Of a DNA stretch of 64,000 nt, positions 53,069-62,322 are shown in pieces; position 1 is the first letter of the stretch; each line of letters starts with the position of its first letter. The stretch is taken from contig WYEN01000095.1 of assembly GCA_009903825.1 (NCBI GenBank), positions 27,560 to 91,559 on the forward strand, in the 5' to 3' direction. This DNA comes from Desulfurococcales archaeon. GTDB taxonomy: Archaea; Thermoproteota; Thermoprotei_A; Sulfolobales; AG1. The position numbers and the translations under genes are program-made. The notes under the pieces were generated by a model, which was not told where the DNA came from, ran no database searches, and was given only the letters and a program-made list of their open reading frames with translations.

Positions 53069-53976
53069 TCTGTGGCCTCATCATGTTCTTCATAGGATCC
53101 TTCTTTAAACTCTTTTCCAAATAATTTATATCTATACGCCTCAAGAAACATGTTCTCCTGACCCATAAATTCTGCAGCAGTCAAAACCTTTGTATTCATC
53201 TCCTCAGCCTTATTAAAAACTTCTTTAAATCTCTCTTTATAATCTTTGTCTCTAAGAATATGATGTTCTAAAACTAATATCTCAGGATTGACCTTCTCAA
53301 TGATCTCAATAGTGTTCTGAACAGATCTTCTCAACATCTCTTCTGGAAGTCTGATTCCTAAAAGATATGTTAACGGGCCGTCCATAACAATTATATCTGG
53401 ACTAGATCTTTTTATAAAATCAATATGTTGTTCAAGAGGTGCTCCTTCAATATCAGAGGTGTATAAGAACGTGTTCTCTTTATCATTTATAAAAATCTGG
53501 ATAACATATCCAAGCCTTGGATCATGACCATGAGGCTGAGCTTCTGAGAAGATCATCTCTAAAGAGCCTATTCTCATAATTCTGTTATCACATATTTCTA
53601 TAGATCTAACTCTATCTTTAACTAGTTTTAGAAAGACGGAAGATCTTATTTTTTGCGAATAATTTATGTTGTTCAAAGGATCTTTTATACAAAGAATTTT
53701 TCTATCATATATATCAAGAGGAATTCTTAAACCACGATCATGATGATCATAATGATAATGAGTTATTATTATAAACTCTGAATCTCTAGCCTTCTCATAA
53801 ATTTTCTGAGCCAATTCTTCTAATCTTCTGATCTCAATCTCATGAGGCGGAAGACCGTATCTCCTAGGAGCAAGTGAGACGCCAGGATCTATATATATTA
53901 ACATGTCTTTAGTCTCAACAAAAGTGCTCATAGCTCTAACGCCCATGCTCTCATAAGCTATAAACTCTATTCTCAA
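53065..53976 (-). CDS. metallo-beta-lactamase-fold hydrolase (UPF0282 family)
   Basis: A 303-residue protein of an archaeal metallo-beta-lactamase family. HYHYDHHDRG near 76-85 corresponds to the HxHxDH metal motif, with further ligands in the HGHDPRLGY and LEHHILRD regions. YIDPGVSLAPRRYGLPPHEIE near 29-49 is a family signature. It probably hydrolyses a phosphoester or related bond; no substrate is known. It is coupled to the small membrane protein by ATGA. Confidence 0.85.
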   Translation of the reverse strand: MRIEFIAYESMGVRAMSTFVETKDMLIYIDPGVSLAPRRYGLPPHEIEIRRLEELAQKIYEKARDSEFIIITHYHYDHHDRGLRIPLDIYDRKILCIKDPLNNINYSQKIRSSVFLKLVKDRVRSIEICDNRIMRIGSLEMIFSEAQPHGHDPRLGYVIQIFINDKENTFLYTSDIEGAPLEQHIDFIKRSSPDIIVMDGPLTYLLGIRLPEEMLRRSVQNTIEIIEKVNPEILVLEHHILRDKDYKERFKEVFNKAEEMNTKVLTAAEFMGQENMFLEAYRYKLFGKEFKEGSYEEHDEATE

Positions 53977-54141
53977 TATCCCACCGTCTTCAAAAGACTT
54001 TCTCTCTTAAAACAGAAAAAATATCTCAGACCTCCTGAATATAAAAAAGATCTTTTTATCTTAAATATACACTTCGGACGTTTCATATCTCTTGTTTCCC
54101 AAGAAAATGATTGGCTTAATATAATTTATTTGATTTTACAT

Positions 54142-54963
54142 TTATGATGATAGGCTGTTAACAGAAGAGTCTTTTAGGTAAGTGTCAAGTTTTCTCTCTC
54201 TTTTTATTATCCTCAAGTTTCTGATGTTAAGAAAAATAAAGTCGTAGGTTAAAATCAATTTTATTGCTTCATCACTTATTCCATTTGCTATTAAGACTCC
54301 TATTATGTTTCTTCCTCTGGAGTGTTGTTTCATATATTCAACATATCTTCTCAACTGATCTACTGCGGCTACTCCAGCTTTTTCGTTTTTAACTTCGATG
54401 ATATACATTATGTTTCTCTCATTATTGATGTAGACAAGATCTATTTTCCCATGAGGAGTAGAGATCTCTTTTCCAACAAGCTTAGCATTTCGATCAATTG
54501 GAAGACCTGTCGAAATGATTTGATCCACAATATCTCTCTCCACACCTTTGACTTCAAAAAAGTTTGATACATCTAGTATTGCAACACCTATATGAAAAAG
54601 ATCTTTGAAATATACTATGACCTCTTCATTATACTGCTGACGTTGACATCTTAATTTAAGCTCTTGATTCTCTATACCAAATGAACATATAGATCCCGGA
54701 GGCTGCCAATTTACAGGGTCTCTACCTCGGGCCTCATGAATGAGCAATGTTCCATCTGGCTTGATCATGAGAAGACGACGAGCATAATCAGCTTCTGAAG
54801 AAGCTCTTCCTCTATAAATAATTTTCATGTAACCAACGATTATTATAATATGATCCTTATGATAAATATATTTATTCAAAAGATCTTTTAATTCATCCAG
54901 GTTCTTATAGATATGTATGTTGACTATTTTATAGTAGTCTTCTCCAGACTCTCTACATCCCAT
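54142..54963 (-). CDS. nucS: endonuclease NucS
   Basis: A 273-residue mismatch/branched-DNA endonuclease. The N-terminal beta domain has YRGRASSEADYARRL and ARGRDPVNWQPPGS, the DNA-binding signature. The C-terminal RecB-like nuclease domain has GKIDLVYINNERN then MYIIEVKNEKAG, giving the catalytic Asp and E-x-K. Its first 40 nt overlap the DHH phosphoesterase gene upstream, so a slightly later start is possible. In archaea NucS cuts DNA mismatches and works with PCNA. Confidence 0.94.
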   Translation of the reverse strand: MGCRESGEDYYKIVNIHIYKNLDELKDLLNKYIYHKDHIIIIVGYMKIIYRGRASSEADYARRLLMIKPDGTLLIHEARGRDPVNWQPPGSICSFGIENQELKLRCQRQQYNEEVIVYFKDLFHIGVAILDVSNFFEVKGVERDIVDQIISTGLPIDRNAKLVGKEISTPHGKIDLVYINNERNIMYIIEVKNEKAGVAAVDQLRRYVEYMKQHSRGRNIIGVLIANGISDEAIKLILTYDFIFLNIRNLRIIKRERKLDTYLKDSSVNSLSS

Positions 54964-55904
54964 AATACACTCCTCACAATCTCAACGATCTTATCTAATG
55001 ATATTTTGTTTATAGTTGCCGAGGCAGCCTCACTATGTCCGCCATATTTTCCTCCTGATGTTTTAGCTATAATCTGTCTACATACCTCAAGAGCTTTACC
55101 TCTGAAAGATCTTATGGTGACAACTATTTTACCGTCCTCATCTCTTATAAGAACTATGTCTCTTTTTATCTTCTTGCCTGCCTCTGTTGATGCTATTCCA
55201 AAAAGACCTGCATAGATTCTTGATTCTGCTGGTTTGAGAGATAATAATATGAATTCTCCTATGTTCTCTCCTTCTTTTAATATCTTCTCAATAAGTTTAT
55301 CTAGAAGCATTCTGCTTATTTTTGCTTTACTCTTAAGCTCCTCAAGATCCTTAAGCTCTCGTCCTTTTAATAATAACTCAAAAAGAGATCTCATGAAATT
55401 CATGTCGCTAGAATCTCGTGATATAGCCAGCTTAAGAAGATCTCCTAATTTTTTTCTATCAGGATCTTTAGGCTCGCTACCCTCACACGCGTCAGCTATA
55501 TCTATAAGAGCCTCTTCATATGTATTAGGTGTGAGACCCAGCTTCTCAAACATCAGTCTCGGTGTCGAAGTAGATCTGCTCCATATGATATTTACCCCCA
55601 GCTCTTTAAGCTTATTTATCCATGGAGACGTTGTCATATGATGATCTATGATTAATACCGAGGATCCTTTCATTATATGATCTATGAGAGCTGAGAAAAC
55701 CTCTTTATCAATAGCTATGTCAAGTAAAATAATTTTTTCACAATCTTCTCTACATAATCTAGAGATCTCTTTTGAAGCTCTCCAAGGCTGTGTAAAACCT
55801 ATTATAACATTTGAAGGATATATATCTATAAGAAAATGTTTCACATATAATGCTGCTGAGATGACTCCGTCGCAGTCTCCGTGAGAAAGAACTAAAGTCT
55901 TCAT
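54924..55904 (-). CDS. DHH/DHHA1-family phosphoesterase (RecJ-like)
   Basis: A 326-residue protein. SHGDCDGV at 8-15, LLDIAID and IDHHMTTSP are DHH-domain metal motifs. GGKYGGHSEAASATI near the C terminus is the DHHA1 substrate-binding motif (GGGH-type). Archaeal members act as RecJ-like exonucleases or as oligoribonucleotide/cyclic-dinucleotide phosphodiesterases. It overlaps nucS, which favours a DNA-repair role. It is divergent from nop5 with a ~70-nt gap. Confidence 0.87.
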   Translation of the reverse strand: MKTLVLSHGDCDGVISAALYVKHFLIDIYPSNVIIGFTQPWRASKEISRLCREDCEKIILLDIAIDKEVFSALIDHIMKGSSVLIIDHHMTTSPWINKLKELGVNIIWSRSTSTPRLMFEKLGLTPNTYEEALIDIADACEGSEPKDPDRKKLGDLLKLAISRDSSDMNFMRSLFELLLKGRELKDLEELKSKAKISRMLLDKLIEKILKEGENIGEFILLSLKPAESRIYAGLFGIASTEAGKKIKRDIVLIRDEDGKIVVTIRSFRGKALEVCRQIIAKTSGGKYGGHSEAASATINKISLDKIVEIVRSVLWDVESLEKTTIK

Positions 55905-55974
55905 TTTAGAGACCTCATATTCTAATCCTTAAATATAAATAATGTTGTTCATAAATATTGTTTCGGATGATATA

Positions 55975-57210
55975 ATGAGCAGCAGTAAAGTCTATCTAGC
56001 TGAACATCTTCTAGGAGTTTTTGTTCTAGATGAGAATGGAGACATAGTGTTAAAAGAGTTGAGAACTAAAGATCTTGATCAGTTGGTTGAGACAATCATA
56101 AAAAGAAAGTCTGGTGAGACAGATCCTGTCTTAGATAAGGTGATTAATGAGTTGAAAGATAAGATGAGCGATCGAATAATAGTCACAGAGGATCCTGATG
56201 TAGCAAAAAAAGTCTCAGAGAAAGGTTTAAAAACAGAGACAGATCCTTTGTCAAAAATCTTTATTAAACTAAGATCTGAGATCGCGAGGATATACGTGGC
56301 GGAAGGCCTGTTTAAAGATGAGAATGAGGTTTCAGAGTTTCTACAGAGGACCGCGATAGAGATCACTAGAAGAGAGATTAGAGGAGTTGCTGGGAAAAGA
56401 GATCTTTTGGCTATACAGGTTATTAGAGCAATAGACGACATAGATAAGACCTTGAATCTATTCGCAGCTAGATTAAGAGAATGGTATAGCATTCATTTTC
56501 CAGAAGCTGACGAGCTTATTGAAGATCATGAGCAATATGCTAAGCTTGTATATAACATACCTAACAGAGATGAGATAAGCATCGAAAAATTGACAGAGAT
56601 AGGTTTCAGCGAATCATTTGCTAAAAAGATTGTGAGCGCGTCTAAAAAAAGCATGGGCTCAGAAGTTTCTGAAGCAGATCTTGAATCAATAAGATCTTTT
56701 GCAAAAACAATGCTTGATCTATTCAGATTGAGAGCTGACCTTACCGACTATCTCTCTTCAGTAATGAGAGAGGTGGCTCCAAACGTAACAGCTCTTGTAG
56801 GACCTACTTTAGGAGCTCGTCTGCTAAGTCTGGCAGGAAGCTTAGAAGAACTTGCAAAAGCTCCTGCAAGCACTATACAAGTTTTAGGTGCTGAAAAAGC
56901 TCTCTTCAGAGCTCTTAGGACTGGCGGCAAACCTCCGAAACATGGAGTTATATTTCAATATCCAGAGATACATAGAGCACCTCGTTGGCAGAGAGGTAAG
57001 ATAGCCAGAGCATTAGCTACGAAGCTGAGTATAGCGGCTAGAATAGATTTTTACACAGGAAGATATATAGGAGATAAGCTGAAGGAGGCTCTTCAGAAGA
57101 GAATTGAAGAGATTAAACAGGTCTATGCAAAGCCTCCTCCTAGAGAAGAGAAGGAGAAGCCTGTGAAAAAGCCTACTAGAGAGAAGAGACGTGAGAAAAA
57201 AGAAAAATAA
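55975..57210 (+). CDS. nop5: Nop5 (Nop56/58) scaffold of C/D box RNPs
   Basis: A 411-residue protein from ATG 55975. The frame is open upstream to TTG 55942, but the conserved sequence begins after the ATG. The order is an N-terminal fibrillarin-binding domain, a coiled coil (about 130-240) and a NOP domain (VTALVGPTLGARLLSLAG, APASTIQVLGAEKALFRAL, KHGVIFQYPEIHRAP, RGKIARALATKLSIAARID in parts) that binds L7Ae-RNA. The Lys/Glu tail is typical. It bridges C/D RNA and fibrillarin. It is followed by flpA after 37 nt. Confidence 0.97.
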   Translation: MSSSKVYLAEHLLGVFVLDENGDIVLKELRTKDLDQLVETIIKRKSGETDPVLDKVINELKDKMSDRIIVTEDPDVAKKVSEKGLKTETDPLSKIFIKLRSEIARIYVAEGLFKDENEVSEFLQRTAIEITRREIRGVAGKRDLLAIQVIRAIDDIDKTLNLFAARLREWYSIHFPEADELIEDHEQYAKLVYNIPNRDEISIEKLTEIGFSESFAKKIVSASKKSMGSEVSEADLESIRSFAKTMLDLFRLRADLTDYLSSVMREVAPNVTALVGPTLGARLLSLAGSLEELAKAPASTIQVLGAEKALFRALRTGGKPPKHGVIFQYPEIHRAPRWQRGKIARALATKLSIAARIDFYTGRYIGDKLKEALQKRIEEIKQVYAKPPPREEKEKPVKKPTREKRREKKEK

Positions 57211-57247
57211 ATAGCCAGCTTTTGAAAAGATAAATGGAGAAAAACAT

Positions 57248-57952
57248 ATGTCAGAGATAATAAAGATAGAGGAGCATCCTAATTATAAGAATGTGTATGT
57301 AGTGGAACTTGAAGGCGGAGAAGCCAAGATCGCTACTAAAAATCTGACACCTGGAAAAAGAGTCTATGGAGAAAGACTGTTTCAATGGAGAGGTGTTGAA
57401 TATAGAGAATGGAATCCTTATAGAAGCAAATTAGGAGGAGCATTATTAAGAGGATTAAAAGAGCTGCCTATAGCTCCTGGACATAAAATACTTTATTTAG
57501 GAGCCGGCTCAGGTACTACAGCGAGTCACATATCTGATATTGTAGGTCTCTCAGGAGTTATATATTCAGTAGAGTTTGCCCCGAGAGTTATGAGAGACTT
57601 TATTTTAGTAGCAGAGTCTAGAAGAAATCTTGTGCCTATACTTGCTGATGCAAGAATGCCTCTGAAATATAGATTTATAGTTGATCTTGTTGACGGCATA
57701 TATGCAGATGTTGCACAGCCTGATCAGGCTGCTATAGTCTCTGACAACGCAGATCTTTATCTCAAAGACGGCGGATATCTGCTTCTGGCTATAAAAGCCA
57801 GAAGCGTAGACGTCACTTTAGAGCCTAGTGAAGTATATAAGAGAGAGATTGATACACTTAAAAACAGAGGCTTTGAGATAATAGATGTGATACATCTAGA
57901 GCCTTTTGACAAAGATCATGCGATGGTATATGCGCGTTTTAGAAGAAGCTGA
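57248..57952 (+). CDS. flpA: fibrillarin-like rRNA/tRNA 2'-O-methyltransferase
   Basis: A 234-residue SAM-dependent methyltransferase, the catalytic subunit of C/D box RNPs. [38 protein letters not shown] (SAM motif), [27 protein letters not shown] and [10 protein letters not shown] are diagnostic. It pairs with Nop5 encoded just upstream. A C/D guide is encoded at 52.0 kb. Confidence 0.97.
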   Translation: MSEIIKIEEHPNYKNVYVVELEGGEAKIATKNLTPGKRVYGERLFQWRGVEYREWNPYRSKLGGALLRGLKELPIAPGHKILYLGAGSGTTASHISDIVGLSGVIYSVEFAPRVMRDFILVAESRRNLVPILADARMPLKYRFIVDLVDGIYADVAQPDQAAIVSDNADLYLKDGGYLLLAIKARSVDVTLEPSEVYKREIDTLKNRGFEIIDVIHLEPFDKDHAMVYARFRRS

Positions 57953-58015
57953 GAACCTTCAAATATTTTTATAAGTTTTTATTATAAATGATTTGCCGGT
58001 GAAGAAAAGACGCCT

Positions 58016-58318
58016 GTGATAGAGATCGGAAGAATATGTGTCAAGTTGAGAGGAAGAGAGGCTGGTAGAAAATGTGTTATAGTAGATATAATAGATCATA
58101 ATTTTGTTCTTATAACAGGTCCAAAGAGTCTCACAGGAGTGAAGAGAAGAAGAGTAAATATTAATCATATTGAAGTGACAGATAAGAAGATAAATATATC
58201 AAGAGGAGCTGATGATAAAGAGGTTGAGGAGGCCATTAAAGTATCTGGTCTAGAAGAATTTATGAGAACTAGAGTAAAGATCAAGATTTCGCCAGTTTTA
58301 TTTATAAAACCAAGCTGA
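58016..58318 (+). CDS. rpl14e: 50S ribosomal protein L14e
   Basis: A 100-residue archaeal/eukaryotic ribosomal protein. IEIGRICVKLRGREAGRKC, VIVDIIDHNFVLITGPK, LTGVKRRRVNINHIE and the basic C terminus are clear family sequence. I use GTG 58016; conserved sequence starts two residues later. A TATA-like ATATTTTTATAAG lies about 45 nt upstream. It is a single gene between flpA and a metallo-hydrolase. Confidence 0.94.
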   Translation: MIEIGRICVKLRGREAGRKCVIVDIIDHNFVLITGPKSLTGVKRRRVNINHIEVTDKKINISRGADDKEVEEAIKVSGLEEFMRTRVKIKISPVLFIKPS

Positions 58319-58403
58319 TAGTTTTGATCTTAAATTCAAATCTCTTTTGTACTCTAGAGATAAAAATATTTATTTTTTATATATTATTTCTATAGGGTCT
58401 TAG

Positions 58404-59084
58404 ATGGCTGAGATAACATGGTTTGGTCACGCAGCTTTTGAGGTCTATGTTTCTAACAAAAGATTTCTGATAGATCCTTGGATAACAAATCCTTTATCAC
58501 CAGTGTCTTTAGACAAGATCAAAGAGCCTGATTACATAATAGTCACTCATGATCACGGAGATCATCTGGGCGACACAGTAGACATAATGAAAAGATATAA
58601 AAAGACGATCTTTGTGTCATTATATGAGATAGCAGAATATGTAGGAGATGAGATAAAAGATAAGAATAGAATTATTGGAGCAAATATTGGGGGACCTATA
58701 AAGTTAAGCTCTGATATAAAGATAATATTCACGCCAGCGATTCATAGCTCAATAAGAAGTTCTCCAGCAGGTGTCGTAATAAAATCTTCTGAAAAAACAT
58801 TTTATCACGCCGGAGACACAGGAGTGTTTTACGATATGATACTTATCAAAGAATTATATAGACCTGAGGTTGTCATGCTTCCAATAGGAGGTCATTTCAC
58901 AATGGGTGTGGACGAGGCTGTCAAAGCAGTAGAGCTTTTAGAGCCTAAACACGTGATACCTATGCATTACAATACTTTCCCATTAATATCAGCTGATCCT
59001 GAGGAATTCAAGAGTAAAGTTAGAAATAAGTTTCCTAATGTAAATATTCATATCTTAAAGCCTGGGGAAAAAATCTTACTATAA
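58404..59084 (+). CDS. metal-dependent hydrolase, UPF0173 family
   Basis: A 226-residue metallo-beta-lactamase-fold protein. WFGHAAFEVYV, FLIDPWITNPLSP, VTHDHGDHLGD (HxHxDH), FYHAGDTGVFYDM, LPIGGHFTMGVDEAV and VIPMHYNTFPLI supply all metal ligands of the family. Many archaea and bacteria carry it and the substrate is unknown. It probably forms its own unit ahead of pheS. Confidence 0.93.
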   Translation: MAEITWFGHAAFEVYVSNKRFLIDPWITNPLSPVSLDKIKEPDYIIVTHDHGDHLGDTVDIMKRYKKTIFVSLYEIAEYVGDEIKDKNRIIGANIGGPIKLSSDIKIIFTPAIHSSIRSSPAGVVIKSSEKTFYHAGDTGVFYDMILIKELYRPEVVMLPIGGHFTMGVDEAVKAVELLEPKHVIPMHYNTFPLISADPEEFKSKVRNKFPNVNIHILKPGEKILL

Positions 59085-59129
59085 AAAGTTGTCCGGCTAA
59101 GATTTTTAAGATAATCATTAATTTTTTAT

Positions 59130-60665
59130 ATGGTGTCATTATTTTCTACAGAATATGTAAGCGAAAAAGAGATCAGATTTCTCAGAGTTCTCGAAAGGAT
59201 CAATGCGAGGATATCTCTGAGAAAACTTTCTACAGAGTATAAGGATATAATCATTCAGGAGGGGCTCGACCCTAATGGCCTATACTCTTTAACAGAACTG
59301 TTGAGATCAAAAGATCTTGTGTATGTCGAAAGAATTAAAAGAAAGATCCTAAAGGCAACTGAGAAAGGAGTTGAGAATCTCGAATTATTTCCAGAAGAAA
59401 AGCTAGTGAAATATCTAATTGAGAAAGGATCAGAGGTTTATTTAGAGGATCTTAGAAGAGATCTTGGCGAAAAATATTCTTCTTTGGCAATAGGTTTTGC
59501 AAAAAAGAGAGGATGGATCAAGATTGAGAATAATAAGATCTATCTATTAAATAAAGGTTCTTTAGATATTCACAAGAAAATCTTAAGAGAAGCTTTAAGA
59601 GGAGTATCACTTGATGAGTTAAAAGAATATGAAGAGATAATTGATGAATTGAGAAGAAGAGGTCTTATATATATAGAGGATGAGGAAGATGTTTTAATAG
59701 AGATCAGTGAGAAGGGCAGAAAGATTCTTAGAGAAGCTTCGGAGAGAATAATGATTTCAAGATTAAATGCTGACATGATCTCGACTGGAGCTTGGAGAAG
59801 ATATATTCTTAAAGAATATAATATAGATGCTGAGCCTCCTGAGCTTTTGTATGGCTTGAAACATTTTTATAGAGATTTTCTAGAGAACCTTAAAGATATA
59901 ATGATCTCTTTAGGATTTGATGAGATAGTCGATGAGATAGTAATTCCTGAGCTATGGAATTTTGATGCATTGTTTCAGGCACAAGACCATCCTGCTAGAG
60001 AGATTCATGACTCTCTAATCTTAAAGGCTGAACCTGCTGATCTAAAGATTTATGAAGAATTAATTAATATTATAAAGAGAGTTCATGAAGATGGTTTTGA
60101 CACAGGCTCCAGAGGATGGGGTTATAAATTTGATCCTATGAAAAGTGCAAGAATGATCCTGAGAAGTCAGACTACCGCAGCAACAATAAAATACTTGTAT
60201 GAACATAAAGATCCTCCTCAAAGAGCTTTTATAATAGGAAAAGTCTTTCGACATGATGTTATAGATTCGAAACATCTTCCAGAATTCTTTCAGATGGATG
60301 GGATAATAATGGAGAAAGATATGAATCTTAGGAAACTGCTCGGCATATTAACACAGATCTCTGAGGCGCTTGGTCTCGGCAGGCCATTATTTAAACCAGG
60401 ATACTTCCCATTTACAGAGCCTAGTATAGAAGGTTATGTGAGGATCGGAGATTTAGGATATGTAGAGATCTTTGGGTCAGGACTTTTCAGACCAGAGGTT
60501 CTGAGAATAGCAGGTGTTAAATATAACGTAGGCGCATGGGGCTTTGGCGTTGATAGACTTGCTATGGCTGTAATAGGTGTCAATGATATAAGAGACTTGT
60601 ACACATATTCGTTTGAGAAGTTGAGGAGGATGAAGATTGCCAGTAGTAAAACTTTCTATAGATAG
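59130..60665 (+). CDS. pheS: phenylalanyl-tRNA synthetase alpha subunit
   Basis: A 511-residue class II synthetase subunit of the long archaeal/eukaryotic type. An N-terminal ~240 residues contain winged-helix DNA/tRNA-binding repeats. The catalytic core has WNFDALFQAQDHPARE, RSQTTAATIKYLYE (motif 2 region), FRHDVIDSKHLPEFFQMDGI, FTEPSIEGYV, FGSGLFRPEVLRIAG and motif 3 WGFGVDRLAMA. It overlaps pheT by 29 nt. Confidence 0.96.
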   Translation: MVSLFSTEYVSEKEIRFLRVLERINARISLRKLSTEYKDIIIQEGLDPNGLYSLTELLRSKDLVYVERIKRKILKATEKGVENLELFPEEKLVKYLIEKGSEVYLEDLRRDLGEKYSSLAIGFAKKRGWIKIENNKIYLLNKGSLDIHKKILREALRGVSLDELKEYEEIIDELRRRGLIYIEDEEDVLIEISEKGRKILREASERIMISRLNADMISTGAWRRYILKEYNIDAEPPELLYGLKHFYRDFLENLKDIMISLGFDEIVDEIVIPELWNFDALFQAQDHPAREIHDSLILKAEPADLKIYEELINIIKRVHEDGFDTGSRGWGYKFDPMKSARMILRSQTTAATIKYLYEHKDPPQRAFIIGKVFRHDVIDSKHLPEFFQMDGIIMEKDMNLRKLLGILTQISEALGLGRPLFKPGYFPFTEPSIEGYVRIGDLGYVEIFGSGLFRPEVLRIAGVKYNVGAWGFGVDRLAMAVIGVNDIRDLYTYSFEKLRRMKIASSKTFYR

Positions 60666-62322
60666 AATCGAGAGATTGACGAGAGAATATTTCACTCAAG
60701 ATAAGCTGAGAAGTCTTTTAATGAGGATCAAGAGTGAGACAGAGTTTGAAAATGGATACGTCTATGTAGAGGTCAATAGCGACAGACCTGATCTTATGGT
60801 GTCCGAAGGGATTGCAAGAGCTTTAAAAGGTCTTTTAGATAAAGAATTAGGTCTGCCTAAATATAGCTATAATAATGAGGATCTTAAGTTAATTGTGGAT
60901 AATGTTTCTACAAGACCATATATAGTTATGGCAGTGGTTAGAAATGTAGAGGGAGATGAAGAGTTTTTAAGAGAATTGATACAGTTTCAAGAGAAGATTC
61001 ATGCTACACTAGGCAGAGGTCGTAGAAAGGCTGCCATAGGGATCCACGATCTTTCTAAGGTGCCTGGAAAAGAGTGTGTATATAGATATGTATCGATAGA
61101 TCACACCATGAAACCTCTTCACATAGGTCAGAGAATGAGTATAAAAGAAGTTCTCAGATCAACTGAACAAGGAGTTTTATATGGAGAGATAGCTCTTAAC
61201 AAAGATCTTCATCCAGCCATATTATGTGATGAAGAGATCATAAGTCTTCCACCGGTTATTAACTCTGATCTAACAAAAATAGATCCTGATACAAGACATC
61301 TTCTTATAGACGTCACAGGGACTGATCTAAATGTTGTTGAAAAGATCCTTGAGATATTAACTACGACATTAGCCGAGGGAAGTAGGAATAGATACATAGG
61401 TAGAGTGATCATTCGAAGAGGAGATGAAGAAGATTATTATCCTAAGGCTCGTGTATCAGATATGAATATAGAGAGAGAATATATAAACAGAACTATCGGC
61501 ATAGATCTTGACATAGATGTTATAAAAAGATCTTTGGAGAGATCTAGGATGAGTGTCGAAGAACTTGATGATAATGTTTTGAAAGTATATATACCCTCAT
61601 ATAGAATTGATATATTACATAAAATAGATCTGGTAGAAGAAATAGTGATATCTTATGGATTAGAGAATATAGGAATAGAATATGTCCCAAGTATCAGAAG
61701 AGGATCTTTAGATAAAGAGACTGTCATCATGAGACAGATTAGGGATCTTATGAATGGATTTGGATATATAGAGATCATGAGTTTTATATTGACATCTAAA
61801 GATCTTTATCAAAAAATAGGTTTTGATGAATATGTCGAAGTTCTTAATCCTGTATCTAAAGAGTTTTCAGTAATCAGATCAAGCATGATCCCATCGATAC
61901 TTAATATAATGACTTATATCCAGAACCAGTCTAAGCCTGTGAGAATATATGAGATAGGAGATATTGTGATTTCAGACGATCCTACCGATATCAGAGGTTT
62001 AAGAACAAGAAGAGGATTGGGAATAGGTCTGATGGATTATGAGACACGTTTTGAAGAGATGCATGCTCTAGTATTTTCTCTGATCAGATTATTAGGTCTT
62101 GAGCCGAGATTAAAAAATAATACAGATTCTAACAAATGGCTGAGAAGATCTGAGCTACTGATCAGTGGCAGGCGAGGATTCATATATATAGATGATAAAA
62201 TTATTGGAGTAATTGGAGAGATAAAGCCTGAGATTTTAGAAGCTCTTGATCTAAGATATCCTGTAATAGTTTCAGAGATAGATCTTACGGAGCTGACTAA
62301 GATCTTTTTTAGCTCTTCTTAA
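60637..62322 (+). CDS. pheT: phenylalanyl-tRNA synthetase beta subunit
   Basis: A 561-residue beta subunit of the short archaeal/eukaryotic type with B1, B3/4 editing, B5 and B7-like core domains (VNSDRPDLMVSEGIARALKG, GRGRRKAAIGIHDLSKV, YGLENIGIEYVPS, YEIGDIVI). TTG 60637 is used as the start, preceded by GAGGAGGA at 60623-60630, inside the end of pheS. Its last 14 nt are antisense to the end of the nre gene. Confidence 0.95.
   Translation: MPVVKLSIDRIERLTREYFTQDKLRSLLMRIKSETEFENGYVYVEVNSDRPDLMVSEGIARALKGLLDKELGLPKYSYNNEDLKLIVDNVSTRPYIVMAVVRNVEGDEEFLRELIQFQEKIHATLGRGRRKAAIGIHDLSKVPGKECVYRYVSIDHTMKPLHIGQRMSIKEVLRSTEQGVLYGEIALNKDLHPAILCDEEIISLPPVINSDLTKIDPDTRHLLIDVTGTDLNVVEKILEILTTTLAEGSRNRYIGRVIIRRGDEEDYYPKARVSDMNIEREYINRTIGIDLDIDVIKRSLERSRMSVEELDDNVLKVYIPSYRIDILHKIDLVEEIVISYGLENIGIEYVPSIRRGSLDKETVIMRQIRDLMNGFGYIEIMSFILTSKDLYQKIGFDEYVEVLNPVSKEFSVIRSSMIPSILNIMTYIQNQSKPVRIYEIGDIVISDDPTDIRGLRTRRGLGIGLMDYETRFEEMHALVFSLIRLLGLEPRLKNNTDSNKWLRRSELLISGRRGFIYIDDKIIGVIGEIKPEILEALDLRYPVIVSEIDLTELTKIFFSSS

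Noticed and set aside
60637..60665. pheS-pheT gene fusion or frameshift
   Set aside because: The 29-nt overlap has a strong ribosome site for pheT, and both subunits are complete, as is normal.
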